Source: an uncultured Lachnospiraceae bacterium (GTDB taxonomy: Bacteria > Bacillota > Clostridia > Lachnospirales > Lachnospiraceae). Taken from it: a stretch of DNA of 64,000 bases. The notes under the pieces are model-generated. The model had not been told where the DNA came from. It was given only the letters and a program-made list of their open reading frames with translations, and did no database searches. The position numbers and the translations under genes are program-made. Below, one piece after another: positions 29,018-37,842 of this stretch. Each line of letters opens with the position of its first letter. Position 1 is the first letter of the stretch. The stretch lies in assembly GCA_910579275.1 (NCBI GenBank), contig CAJTTO010000024.1, positions 1 to 64,000 on the forward strand, written 5' to 3'.

Positions 29018-30190
29018 ATGGAAGAGAATAGGAAAAAGTATGTGACCACATGGGGAAACGCGATCTCGATTGCGGACAGGAGACCGGAGAATTACGCGAA
29101 GGATCTGACACTCCGCTACCCTGTCCGTCCCATGTTTGACGGAGAAAAGATAAAAATAACACTGGACAATTTCTGCGGCACGGAGCCTGTGACAATCAGC
29201 CATATATATGTGGCTGACAGTGTGGACGGCGGGCGGGAAATCGCGGAACAGTCCAGTACACCTGTCACATTTGACAATGGCAGCAGAAGTGTGACCATAC
29301 CGGCAGGAGAAGCCGCAGTCAGCGATGAAATTTATTTTCCGGTGCGGCGCGGAAATGACATTACTGTCAGTTTTTACCTTGGCGGGTTTACGCAGATGCG
29401 CTCGGCGGTACTGATTACAGGGCCGTTGTCAAAGGGATATTACACAGTGGGTGATTATGCGCAGAGCGCAAAACTTCCGCTGGATTTGACCAGAAATACA
29501 AACTGGTTTTACTTTTTAAGCAATGTGGAGATAGAGACGGACAGCACGAACAGGGCAGTCATCTGTTATGGTGACAGCATCACATCGCAGTCATGGCCGG
29601 ATTACCTGACACTGCGGTTATTTTCAGAAAATATCGCGCATACTGCTATTGTGCGCCGTGCGGCGAGCGGCACAAGAATCTTGCGGCAGTATGACAATAT
29701 TACGTATGACTCCTATGGACTGAGGGGAGAAATCCGCTTTCCGAGGGAGGCGCAGGTCAGCGGTGCGGACACAGTGATTATTCAGCATGGTATCAATGAT
29801 ATTATTCATCCCGTTGGCGTCGAGGTGAATCCGTTCCGGCCGTGGAGCGATTTGCCGACAGCAGACGATTTGATACAGGGACTGCAGCGGTATATAGCGC
29901 AGGCAAAAACGTATGGGCTTCAGGTCTATATAGGGACACTGCTCCCAATATACGGATGGCGCACTTATGAGCCGTTTCGGGACGAACTGCGCTGTGCAGT
30001 CAATGCGTGGATACGGACGACATCCGAGATTCAGGGCTGCATTGATTTTGACAGGGCGCTATGCAGCGGGGACAATCCTGCCGCGTTTGGAGAGGGATAT
30101 GACAGCGGCGATCATCTGCATCCGTCTGAAAAGGCATATGAACGGATGGCGGCTGAAGTGCCGAAGTCACTGCTGAAACGAAGTTCCTAA
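29018..30190 (+). CDS. SGNH/GDSL-type esterase or lipase
   Basis: A 390-residue hydrolase of the SGNH superfamily. Block I ICYGDSITSQ carries the catalytic Ser, HGINDI carries the Asn of block III, and DHLHPSE near the C terminus carries the Asp/His pair. An N-terminal beta-rich region of about 170 residues precedes the catalytic domain, as in carbohydrate-esterase-like members. No signal peptide is visible, suggesting cytosolic action, for example on imported acylated sugars. Start taken at the second ATG (aaagga, 9-nt spacing); the ATG 18 bp upstream has a poorer site. Confidence 0.87.
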   Translation: MEENRKKYVTTWGNAISIADRRPENYAKDLTLRYPVRPMFDGEKIKITLDNFCGTEPVTISHIYVADSVDGGREIAEQSSTPVTFDNGSRSVTIPAGEAAVSDEIYFPVRRGNDITVSFYLGGFTQMRSAVLITGPLSKGYYTVGDYAQSAKLPLDLTRNTNWFYFLSNVEIETDSTNRAVICYGDSITSQSWPDYLTLRLFSENIAHTAIVRRAASGTRILRQYDNITYDSYGLRGEIRFPREAQVSGADTVIIQHGINDIIHPVGVEVNPFRPWSDLPTADDLIQGLQRYIAQAKTYGLQVYIGTLLPIYGWRTYEPFRDELRCAVNAWIRTTSEIQGCIDFDRALCSGDNPAAFGEGYDSGDHLHPSEKAYERMAAEVPKSLLKRSS

Positions 30191-30213
30191 TACTGTGTCA
30201 GAATACGAGGAGA

Positions 30214-30813
30214 ATGAAGATGCCTACATTACTTTTTATCAATGCCTGCGTGCGGGGCAAGGATTCAAGAACACTGGCTCTGGCAGAATATCTGCTTGAG
30301 CGTATCAGGGAAGCGAACAGTAAGGATATGGCGTTTCAGATTGAAGAAATCAGGCTTTCCACTGAAAATCTGCTTCCGTTAAATTATGAGAGACTTCAGA
30401 GGCGCGATGAACTGCTTGCGTCTGGGCAGCTTTCGGATACGATGTTTGATTATGCAAATGCCGTGGCGCAGGCGGATATGCTGGTGATTGCAGCGCCCTA
30501 CTGGGATATGTCTTTTCCGTCGTCGCTCAAGATATTTTTCGAGGCGGCGAGTGTCAACGGTATCACATTTACATATGCCGAGGACGGTACGCCGATAGGG
30601 TTATGTGCGGCGCAGGACATGTACTATGTTACGACCAGCGGCGGCTATATCGGGGACTGTAATTTTGGCTTTGAATACGCCAACGCCCTCTGCCGGCTCT
30701 ATGGAATGCAGCATACACATTTTGTCAGCGCGCAGGGGCTGGATTTGGACGGCGCTGATGTGCAGGCGATTCTGGAGGAAGCCTGCAGCGGGGAGATATT
30801 AAACTTTTCTTAA
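30214..30813 (+). CDS. FMN-dependent NAD(P)H oxidoreductase (flavodoxin-like, AzoR type)
   Basis: A 199-residue flavodoxin-2 fold protein. The phosphate-binding region is at the N terminus (INACVRGKDSRTLALAEYLL), the FMN-contacting strand is AAPYWDMSFPSSLKIFFEAA (about 92-111), and VTTSGGYIGD is the second flavin loop. Members reduce quinones or azo compounds with NAD(P)H. It is in line with the SGNH hydrolase 23 bp upstream. Confidence 0.88.
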   Translation: MKMPTLLFINACVRGKDSRTLALAEYLLERIREANSKDMAFQIEEIRLSTENLLPLNYERLQRRDELLASGQLSDTMFDYANAVAQADMLVIAAPYWDMSFPSSLKIFFEAASVNGITFTYAEDGTPIGLCAAQDMYYVTTSGGYIGDCNFGFEYANALCRLYGMQHTHFVSAQGLDLDGADVQAILEEACSGEILNFS

Positions 30814-30832
30814 AGCGCGACGGAGGTATATT

Positions 30833-32128
30833 GTGGGGAACACGGAAATGATAAACTTGGCGCAAAAAATAATGTTTTTGTCCAGAGACAGGCTTCTTAT
30901 GAATATGCGCTTCCTTGATGTGGCGCTCTCGGAGTTGAAGCTTCAGGCAGTGACCGGAACGGACAAAGTCTGCTGCAACGCATCCGTCATCCGTTATGAC
31001 CCGCTGTTAATCATCCGTCTCTACAAGAAAAATCCCAATGCTGTGACAAGGATCTACCTTCACATCCTGCTCCACTGCATTTTCAGCCACGCATATAAAT
31101 ATGACAAAGTGGAGCAGGAGCTTTGGGATGTGGCTGTCGACATGGCTGTGGAAAATACTGTGCTGTCCCTCGATCTGGCGGGAATGGAGACTGCGGGGGA
31201 TGATGAGCGCAGGGAGGTTCTTGCACAGTGGAGAGCGCGCGCGGGAGCGCTGACTGCGGACAGAATTTACAGGAGCCTGACAAAAGACAGGCTTGGCGTG
31301 AGTGAGCTTTTTGCGCTCGGTACACTGTTCAAACGCGATGTGCACGATGGATGGACGGCGGCGGAGACACTGGAAATGACCATGGCGCAGTGGAAGAAAA
31401 TCAGCGAACGGATAAAGGCTGAATTAAAGTCCTTTTCCGAGGATAAGTCCGACGATAAGACGATACTCCAAAATCTCGAGGAGGCGACGAAGGAACATTA
31501 TGACTACGGTGATTTTCTGAGAAAATTCAGTGTGTCGGGCGAAGACATGCGGGTGAATGACGACGAGTTTGATTATGTATATTACACATATGGATTATCC
31601 CTTTACGGAAATCTGCCGCTTGTGGAACCGCTGGAATATAAGGATGTCAACAAGATAAAGGAGTTTGTGGTGGCGATAGACACCTCTGGCTCCTGCCGCG
31701 GCAATATTGTACAGGCATTTCTGAATAAGACCTATGGCATTCTTAAAAGCAGCGAAAATTTTTTCCGGAAAGTAAATATTCACATAATACAGTGTGATTC
31801 CGAGGTGCGGCGTGACACAAAGATTACCAATGATGATGAGTTTGAGACTTTTATGCGCGAGGGACAGCTGGAGGGTTTTGGCTCGACTGATTTCAGACCG
31901 GTGTTTGCCTATGTGAATCAGGCGATAGAGAACGGGGAGTTCGAGAACCTGAAAGGACTTATTTATTTCACGGACGGTTACGGTGTCTTTCCGGAGCATA
32001 AACCGCCTTACCATTATGACACGGCATTTGTGTTTCTCGAGGATGATTTCGAGAAACCGCCTATCCCCCCGTGGGCGGTCAAGCTGGTGCTTCCGGCAGA
32101 GGATTTGGAGGATAACAGTTCAGCGTAG
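30833..32128 (+). CDS. VWA-like protein with N-terminal metallopeptidase-like region (DUF2201)
   Basis: A 431-residue protein. The N-terminal half contains HxxxHCIFSH (LHILLHCIFSHAYK), matching the putative zinc-binding region of DUF2201 proteins. The C-terminal half is a VWA-like domain with a MIDAS DTSGSCRG motif, a later GFGSTDFRP and YFTDGYG. Such proteins usually pair with MoxR-type ATPases, and one lies directly downstream. The start is GTG after ggaggtata. The last codons and stop lie inside a family B repeat, so the natural C terminus may have been altered by repeat insertion. Confidence 0.88.
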   Translation: MGNTEMINLAQKIMFLSRDRLLMNMRFLDVALSELKLQAVTGTDKVCCNASVIRYDPLLIIRLYKKNPNAVTRIYLHILLHCIFSHAYKYDKVEQELWDVAVDMAVENTVLSLDLAGMETAGDDERREVLAQWRARAGALTADRIYRSLTKDRLGVSELFALGTLFKRDVHDGWTAAETLEMTMAQWKKISERIKAELKSFSEDKSDDKTILQNLEEATKEHYDYGDFLRKFSVSGEDMRVNDDEFDYVYYTYGLSLYGNLPLVEPLEYKDVNKIKEFVVAIDTSGSCRGNIVQAFLNKTYGILKSSENFFRKVNIHIIQCDSEVRRDTKITNDDEFETFMREGQLEGFGSTDFRPVFAYVNQAIENGEFENLKGLIYFTDGYGVFPEHKPPYHYDTAFVFLEDDFEKPPIPPWAVKLVLPAEDLEDNSSA

Positions 32129-32211
32129 TGGTTGAGGTACATCAAGCCACCACGAAGTGGTTTTGCATGGATTGATGCTTGTAACAGGAAGCCGAAGGCT
32201 GAACTGTTACT
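32112..32211 (+). repeat. Palindromic repeat family B, copy 2
   Basis: Bounded by exact inverted ends taacagttcagc and gctgaactgtta, with internal caccacgaagtgg. It supplies the stop codon of the upstream gene and lies just before the ribosome binding site of the ATPase gene. Confidence 0.9.
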
Positions 32212-32237
32212 TTAGAGGAAATAGGAGGTATGACGCA

Positions 32238-33764
32238 GTGAATATCCAACAGGCAAAAGAGCATATCAGGAATTCCGTAAAATTATATTTGAAAAAGGAC
32301 GAATATGGAGAATACCGCATTCCGGTGGTGCGGCAACGTCCTCTTTTTTTGCTTGGCTCTCCGGGTATCGGGAAAACTGCCATCATGGAGCAGGTTGCAC
32401 AGGAGCTTGGCATTGCGCTGGTGAGTTATTCCATGACGCACCACACAAGACAGTCGGCACTTGGTCTCCCGTTTATTACACATAAATGTTATAAAGGGAT
32501 GAAATATGATATTTCCGAGTATACCATGAGCGAGATTATCGCATCTGTCTATGAGGTGATGGAGCAGTCCGGCATTGAGGAGGGCATCTTGTTTCTCGAC
32601 GAGATAAACTGTGTGTCGGAGACGCTTGCCCCATCTATGCTGCAGTTTCTACAGTATAAGGTATTCGGGCGGCACAAGGTTCCCGACGGGTGGGTGATTG
32701 TCACAGCCGGAAACCCGCCGGAGTACAACAAATCGGTGCGCGAATTTGATGTGGTGACCATGGACAGAATGAAGCTTGTCGAGGTTGAGGCAGATTATGC
32801 CACATGGAAAGCGTATGCCTTGAAGCAGGGAATCCACAATGCTGTGGTTACGTACCTTGACATGAAAAAGAACGATTTCTACCGCGTGGAGACAAATGTC
32901 GGCGGGAAATCCTACGTGACAGCGAGAGGATGGGAGGATTTATCAGCCACGATGCTGTTGTGCGAGGAGGAAGGCTTTGTTGTGGATGAGACACTTGTCG
33001 GGCAATATCTCCACAACGAGAAGATTGTAAAAGAATTTACGGCTTACTATGAGCTGTACAACAAATATAAAAAAGACTATAAAATCGAGGAGATTCTTGA
33101 GGGGACAAACTCCGCGCAGGTTGTGGAGCGGGCGCGCATTGCGAAGTTTGACGAGCGTCTCTCGCTGCTCGGAATGCTGCTTGACAAGCTTGAGAGTGAA
33201 ATGAAGGAAAATCTTGAGAAATCCGATTACCTGACTGATCTGATGCGGCTTTTGAAAGCCATACGGGCACTTTGCGAGAAAGATGTCGAAACGGACGCAG
33301 CGGCGCTTGCACAGAAACAGATCAGAGACCAGATTGGCAGCAGGCAGAAACGCATGGATTCCATGACAAATGCAGGAACCCTGTCGGGTGAGGACAAAAG
33401 AAAACATCGTGCGGTGATTCGTTTCCTTGAATCCGTGGAAAAGAAGCTTCGCCTGGACAAGCCCGAAGGGATGGCGGCAGTGCTCGGAGTGATGAAAACG
33501 TCTTTTGACATGGAAGTTGCCGTAATGAAGACAGAAAATGCAAGAATTCAGGAACGGCTTCATAATCTTTTTGCGTTCAGTGAGACTGCGTTTATGGATG
33601 GCAACGAGGTACTCGTCCTTGTGACGGAACTGACAGTCAATGCGTACAGTGCGCGTTTTATCGGTCTGTACGGAAGTGCGGATTACCAGAGACACAACGA
33701 AGAACTGATGCTGCACGAGCGGCAGGATGATATCATGAAAGAAATCGAGGCATTGGAGTTATAA
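32238..33764 (+). CDS. MoxR-like AAA+ ATPase
   Basis: A 508-residue ATPase. Walker A GSPGIGKT is at about 39-46 and Walker B ILFLDEIN at about 115-122, followed by a sensor 1-like TAGNPPEYN. The remaining C-terminal half is helical. MoxR proteins act with VWA partners as chaperone-like remodelling machines, here with the upstream VWA gene. Start set at GTG 32238, 8 nt after aggaggt; the in-frame extension upstream is only translated family B repeat. It abuts the downstream LRR gene. Confidence 0.9.
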   Translation: MNIQQAKEHIRNSVKLYLKKDEYGEYRIPVVRQRPLFLLGSPGIGKTAIMEQVAQELGIALVSYSMTHHTRQSALGLPFITHKCYKGMKYDISEYTMSEIIASVYEVMEQSGIEEGILFLDEINCVSETLAPSMLQFLQYKVFGRHKVPDGWVIVTAGNPPEYNKSVREFDVVTMDRMKLVEVEADYATWKAYALKQGIHNAVVTYLDMKKNDFYRVETNVGGKSYVTARGWEDLSATMLLCEEEGFVVDETLVGQYLHNEKIVKEFTAYYELYNKYKKDYKIEEILEGTNSAQVVERARIAKFDERLSLLGMLLDKLESEMKENLEKSDYLTDLMRLLKAIRALCEKDVETDAAALAQKQIRDQIGSRQKRMDSMTNAGTLSGEDKRKHRAVIRFLESVEKKLRLDKPEGMAAVLGVMKTSFDMEVAVMKTENARIQERLHNLFAFSETAFMDGNEVLVLVTELTVNAYSARFIGLYGSADYQRHNEELMLHERQDDIMKEIEALEL

Positions 33765-34706
33765 GTGAGGGGAATGGAAGAAAAACAAATAGAAAATACC
33801 GGTGCTGGCGGCGGTCAGTTTGTTTATGAAACTTATAAAAAGGGTATATGCATCCGGAAGTACCGCGGTGTGGGAGAAAATGCCGTCATTCCGCCTGTGA
33901 TTGACGAGAAACCAGTCATTGCAATTGAGCGGAAAGCATTTCTAAGCTGCAAGACAATCAGGGAGATAACGCTTCCGGACACAGTGGAGGAAATCGGGGA
34001 CTGGGCTTTTGCACATGCGGAAGGACTTCGGTATATCACAATTCCGCATCATGCGCTGAGCAGGGGAAAGGAGCTTTTCCTTGGCTGTAAGAGGCTGCGG
34101 GAAATCATCCTGAATTGTTCGGGTGAGGAAAAGGCGCTTTGCACGTCTCAGGGACTAGGGCGGATGCTTGCGCTTGGTGTTACGGTGCTTCATGACTATT
34201 TTTTGTTTGATCCTGTCGATGTAGGGAACGATGGCTGGGTGAAACGGTGGGATGAAAAACTTCTGGCGCTGGTGGCACTCGATGACCTTGACGGGTTTGA
34301 GGAGCTGTGGACATGCGGCGAGGAGGATTATGAGGGAAAGGATTATGATATAAAGTCTTACCCTGTGGAAAAGCGCAAGATGAAACTGCGGATTGTCTAT
34401 TTCCGGCTGCTGCATCCATATAAGATAGCGGAAGAGACCTACGCGGCGCTGAAAACATATCTGGGCAGACATACGAAAGGGACGGACGCGCCGCAGGCGT
34501 GGGAGCTTATTCTTGAAGAACATAAAAATGATTTGGATTATTATCGGATATTTGCGGAGGCAGGCGGCGTGACCGAGGAAAACTTTGACGGACTGCTTGC
34601 GGACATGGAGGGTGTCAGCGCAGAGATTAAGGCATACATGCTCCGCTATCAGGAAGAACATTTTTCCCGCAAGGACGCGTTTGCGGCATTTACGCTTGAC
34701 TGGTAA
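33765..34706 (+). CDS. Leucine-rich-repeat (BspA-like LRR_5) protein of the VWA/MoxR operon
   Basis: A 313-residue protein whose GTG start immediately follows the stop of the ATPase gene. Residues about 30-120 form short BspA-type LRRs (AFLSCKTIREITLPDTVEEI, GDWAFAHAEGLRYITIP). The C-terminal 170 residues are helical with no recognised domain. No signal peptide is seen, whereas most BspA-like proteins are exported. Tight spacing argues it is a third component of the VWA/MoxR unit, perhaps a substrate-recognition or scaffold part; that is inference. Confidence 0.8.
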   Translation: MRGMEEKQIENTGAGGGQFVYETYKKGICIRKYRGVGENAVIPPVIDEKPVIAIERKAFLSCKTIREITLPDTVEEIGDWAFAHAEGLRYITIPHHALSRGKELFLGCKRLREIILNCSGEEKALCTSQGLGRMLALGVTVLHDYFLFDPVDVGNDGWVKRWDEKLLALVALDDLDGFEELWTCGEEDYEGKDYDIKSYPVEKRKMKLRIVYFRLLHPYKIAEETYAALKTYLGRHTKGTDAPQAWELILEEHKNDLDYYRIFAEAGGVTEENFDGLLADMEGVSAEIKAYMLRYQEEHFSRKDAFAAFTLDW

Positions 34707-34721
34707 TATATTTTTCTTTTG

Positions 34722-34750
34722 AACCGCCATCATTAGAGGGCGGTTTTATA
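34722..34750 (+). terminator. Terminator of the VWA-MoxR-LRR operon
   Basis: aaccgcc/gggcggtt stem followed by tttata. Confidence 0.85.
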
Positions 34751-34759
34751 TTAAAAAGA

Positions 34760-34850
34760 TGCATCAAGCCACGGTACGTGGCTTTGACACCACGAAGTGG
34801 TTTTGCATGGCTTGATGCATGTAACAGGAAGCCGAAGGCTGAACTGTTAC
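34760..34850 (+). repeat. Palindromic repeat family B, copy 3
   Basis: Nearly identical to copy 1, from gcatcaagccac to gctgaactgttac. The 119-aa frame that can be read through it is repeat translation and is not called. Confidence 0.9.
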
Positions 34851-34879
34851 AGTAAAACGGAAATTCCTACTACTAATAA

Positions 34880-34912
34880 ACTGACGCATCACAATACTTG
34901 CAATGCGTCAGT
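34880..34912 (-). terminator. Hairpin downstream of the DpnA-like gene
   Basis: Perfect 10-bp stem actgacgcat/atgcgtcagt; only a weak T run follows on the minus strand. Confidence 0.6.
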
Positions 34913-34972
34913 CAAAATTGTTACCATCTTAATTAGAACATACGTCCAGCAATCTCACCAAGATACTTCCAC

Positions 34973-35791
34973 TCAGAGTACTGGTACATACCGATCTTTT
35001 ATTGCCATCTCCAATCGCGCTTTTGTAATTTTCAAATATTCCTCTTCTGTGTCTATACCTATGAATAATCTTCCAAATCGAGTTGCAACAACCCCTGTTG
35101 TTCCGGAACCACAAAATGGATCCAACACAATGTCTCCCGGTTGTGTAGATGCTTGAACAATTCTTTCTAGTAAATATTCTGGTTTTTGCGTTGGATGTTT
35201 TCCTGCCTTCTTTTCCGATGGTTTGGTTAAGCTTCCAATCCAAACATCCTTCATTTGTTTTCCGCCATTTAATTCCTTCATCAATTCATAATTAAAATAA
35301 TGTCGTGCCTTCTTGTCTGCTTTCTGTGCCCATAATATGGTTTCTGTAGAATGAGTAAAACATTTACAAGCAAGATTAGGTGGTGGATTTGTTTTTTGCC
35401 ATGTAATATTATTAATTATCTTAAATCCTTCTTGCTCAAGCGCCATCCCAATAGAATAAATATTGTGCATTGTTCCCGAAATCCATATACTTCCATTTGG
35501 ACTTAGCACTCGTTTGCATAGTCTTATCCATTTTCTATTAAACTTGTGCTTATCTACAATTTGGGTTGATTCATCACCAATTTTATCCCAATCACCTTTG
35601 TTTACAGAAACCATTCTGCCACCTTTACAGCTAATACCATTATTGCTTAAAAAGTATGGTGGATCTGCAAATATCATATCAATACTTTCTGGCCGCAACT
35701 TTGCAAGAACTTTAAATGAGTCTCCATGTATTATTTGAGCAGATTCATTTTCATAGAAATATTGCTGATTTTTACCAAGTAATCTTTCCAC
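34973..35791 (-). CDS. dpnA: DpnA-like beta-class adenine DNA methyltransferase
   Basis: A 272-residue amino-methyltransferase. Catalytic motif DPPYFLS at about residue 43, HPTQKP, and SAM-binding motif I VLDPFCGSGTTG near the C terminus: beta order (DPPY before FxGxG). It resembles DpnA (M2.DpnII), which methylates adenine in GATC and can act on single-stranded DNA. It lies 11 bp after the DpnM-like gene on the same strand. No DpnII/MboI-type endonuclease is adjacent, so the pair may be protective or work with the small nuclease across the divergent promoter. Confidence 0.87.
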   Translation of the reverse strand: MERLLGKNQQYFYENESAQIIHGDSFKVLAKLRPESIDMIFADPPYFLSNNGISCKGGRMVSVNKGDWDKIGDESTQIVDKHKFNRKWIRLCKRVLSPNGSIWISGTMHNIYSIGMALEQEGFKIINNITWQKTNPPPNLACKCFTHSTETILWAQKADKKARHYFNYELMKELNGGKQMKDVWIGSLTKPSEKKAGKHPTQKPEYLLERIVQASTQPGDIVLDPFCGSGTTGVVATRFGRLFIGIDTEEEYLKITKARLEMAIKDRYVPVL

Positions 35792-35802
35792 TAAACCTCC
35801 TC

Positions 35803-36636
35803 CTAATAATTACAAATAATAATCTCTTCTCCGGTTCTCTTTGATGCATCTGAATTAATCATTCGCTTTACACGAACCACATCTATTCTGTATCCTTTGT
35901 TGCCATACAACTCATTGATAAACGCTGTATTATGGTTTGTAAGCATACAATAGCATCCTCTTTTTGTTAATTGGTCAAAAAGTCTTGCGAGTCTTTCATG
36001 ACTTTCTACATCAAATCCTTCCTTTGTATATGATTCAAATGAAGTAGGGTTCAAAGGTGCATATGGACTATCAAAGAAAACAAAATCACCTTTTTGAGCT
36101 TCATTACAAGCTTCCTCAAAATCACCTAACTTAATCGTTACCTTCTTTAAATAGTCAGAAACAGCCCTTATGGACTCTTCATCTATTGATTCCTTTTTAC
36201 TGTTATTATATGGAACATTAAACAAACCCTTACCATTTACTCTGTATAAACCATTAAAACAATGTTTATTAATAAAAACAAACAGCGCTGCAAGCTCTAC
36301 ATCAAACGCTTCTTTCATTAATTTATCGTTATAATGCTCTCTTAAAGAATAATAATATGTTTTTCCATCTTCACCCATTTCTAAATCTAATTTTTTTACA
36401 TATTCAATAAACTCTTGCGGATTGCTCTCTATTATTCTATATGCATTGATAAGGGATGCATTAATATCATTGATCACTGCATTTTCTGGCTGCAATTCAA
36501 ATAAAACTGCTCCTCCACCAATAAAGGGTTCAAAATAATTACTATAAGTTTGAGGCATTCTTTCAAATATTTTATCAAGTAATTGTCTTTTACCGCCTGC
36601 CCACTTTACAAACGGTGTCACATTTTTATTAGACAT
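35803..36636 (-). CDS. dpnM: Dam/DpnM-like alpha-class adenine DNA methyltransferase
   Basis: A 277-residue alpha-class N6-adenine methylase. SAM motif FVKWAGGKRQLL and FEPFIGGGAVLF are at the N terminus and the catalytic motif DSPYAPL is at about 189 (DSPY where Dam has DPPY, also accepted in the class). Similar to DpnM (M1.DpnII), specificity GATC predicted from family. Forms an operon with the DpnA-like gene. Ribosome binding site ggagataagt precedes the ATG. Confidence 0.88.
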   Translation of the reverse strand: MSNKNVTPFVKWAGGKRQLLDKIFERMPQTYSNYFEPFIGGGAVLFELQPENAVINDINASLINAYRIIESNPQEFIEYVKKLDLEMGEDGKTYYYSLREHYNDKLMKEAFDVELAALFVFINKHCFNGLYRVNGKGLFNVPYNNSKKESIDEESIRAVSDYLKKVTIKLGDFEEACNEAQKGDFVFFDSPYAPLNPTSFESYTKEGFDVESHERLARLFDQLTKRGCYCMLTNHNTAFINELYGNKGYRIDVVRVKRMINSDASKRTGEEIIICNY

Positions 36637-36728
36637 ACTTATCTCCTCTTTCCATAAACTTCCCTATCTATTATACGAGAAGGAGCAATTTTTATCAACG
36701 AAAACTTTCACTTTTTGTGAAACACACA

Positions 36729-37451
36729 TCACTTATAAAATATAAATATATATTCATGTGCAAGCATCAAAAACTTTTTATCCACATTAATCCACTTATC
36801 TGTAGATTTACAATTATGCTGTTCTTTAATTATTATTTCTTTTGTTTTAAAACCTGCATCCAAAAAACAGTGTAATAATTGAAAACCTAATGGAACCACA
36901 TTCCCACGTAATCTTTTGTCTCCAATCATTATTGCACAACACTTTCCCTTCTTTAAAACACGATATGATTCTCTTGCAACTTTATTTATTGCATCAAAAA
37001 ATTCCTGTTCATCTAGTAAAGAAATATCACCTATTATATTTGAACTGTACTTAATGATATTGGCATACGGCGGATGCGTGCATATGAAATCAATTTTATT
37101 GTCTTTAATGAAGGATAGTTCTGTGGCATCCCCATTCCTAACAAAAATCTTTGATTGAGTTTCACATTCAAAATTTAGATTTGCTTCTGATAAAGAAATA
37201 GATTGCGGATTGATGTCTACACCAATCGCATTTCGATTAAGTAATTTGGCTTCAACTAATGTTGTTCCACTACCTAAAAATTGATCTAGAATCCAGTCTT
37301 CTGGCTTAGAGTAGCGAAGTATCAAGTTTCTCGGAACATAAGGCGACCAATTCCCTCGATATCTTCCTGAGTGCGTAGCCCATTTTCCTCGTTCCGGAAA
37401 TGACCATATTGTTGTCTGCTCTGGGATAAAACTATCTGGTTGTAATACTAT
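36729..37451 (-). CDS. DNA methyltransferase with no standard start codon
   Basis: A frame of about 240 codons. Residues include WSFPERGKWATHSG and NWSPYVPRNLILRYSKPE, then SAM motif LDQFLGSGTTLVEAK and a catalytic-type THPPYANI. The conserved N-terminal segment lies upstream of the first TTG (37325), so that TTG cannot be the natural start. The frame continues to a strong aaaggagg site whose correct spacing falls on ATA (37451); no ATG, GTG or TTG is available there. Either ATA is used or an ATG was mutated and expression is reduced. Target sequence unknown. Head-to-head with the regulator/nuclease genes. Confidence 0.75.
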   Translation of the reverse strand: MVLQPDSFIPEQTTIWSFPERGKWATHSGRYRGNWSPYVPRNLILRYSKPEDWILDQFLGSGTTLVEAKLLNRNAIGVDINPQSISLSEANLNFECETQSKIFVRNGDATELSFIKDNKIDFICTHPPYANIIKYSSNIIGDISLLDEQEFFDAINKVARESYRVLKKGKCCAIMIGDKRLRGNVVPLGFQLLHCFLDAGFKTKEIIIKEQHNCKSTDKWINVDKKFLMLAHEYIFIFYK

Positions 37452-37534
37452 AAGTCTCTCCTCCTTTTTGATTATTTAGAATCTAATGATACACCATACA
37501 GCTTCAAAAGTCTACCCCATCCCTCTTTTTGACT

Positions 37535-37594
37535 TTCACTATAAGTGAATTTATATAACAGACAAAAGATTATATAATATTCACAAATAGTGAA
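37535..37594. promoter_or_regulatory. Two palindromic operator sites for the controller protein
   Basis: ttcactataagtgaa (37535-37549) and ttcacaaatagtgaa (37580-37594) flank a -10 element TATAAT (37573-37578) between the divergent methylase and regulator genes. The layout fits feedback control by a C-protein-like XRE regulator. Confidence 0.75.
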
Positions 37595-37605
37595 AGGAGT
37601 GTGTT

Positions 37606-37842
37606 ATGCAATTTTTAAATGATGAAGAAGTATATCAAGTTATTGGTTCAAATATAAAATACTTCAGAGAGATGTCCGGACTTACTCAAATTCAGTTAGC
37701 CGAGAAATTACAAATTAGCATCAGTTACCTTTCTAAGATCGAAGCTACTGGATGTACAAAAAGTCTCTCCATCTCGGTATTAAATCATATTGCAAATACA
37801 CTTGATGTAAATATTACCGATTTCTTTCAAAGGAGGACATGA
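37606..37842 (+). CDS. XRE-family regulator, probable restriction-modification controller
   Basis: A 78-residue single HTH_3 domain protein: IKYFREMSGLTQIQLAEKLQ and SYLSKIEATG form the recognition helices. Size and position are typical of C proteins that time expression of the endonuclease relative to the methylase. Its stop overlaps the start of the nuclease gene by 4 bp. The two palindromes upstream are likely its binding sites. Confidence 0.85.
   Translation: MQFLNDEEVYQVIGSNIKYFREMSGLTQIQLAEKLQISISYLSKIEATGCTKSLSISVLNHIANTLDVNITDFFQRRT

Noticed and set aside
34797..35156. 119-codon frame
   Set aside because: Its N terminus is translated family B repeat and the rest is antisense to the DpnA-like gene.
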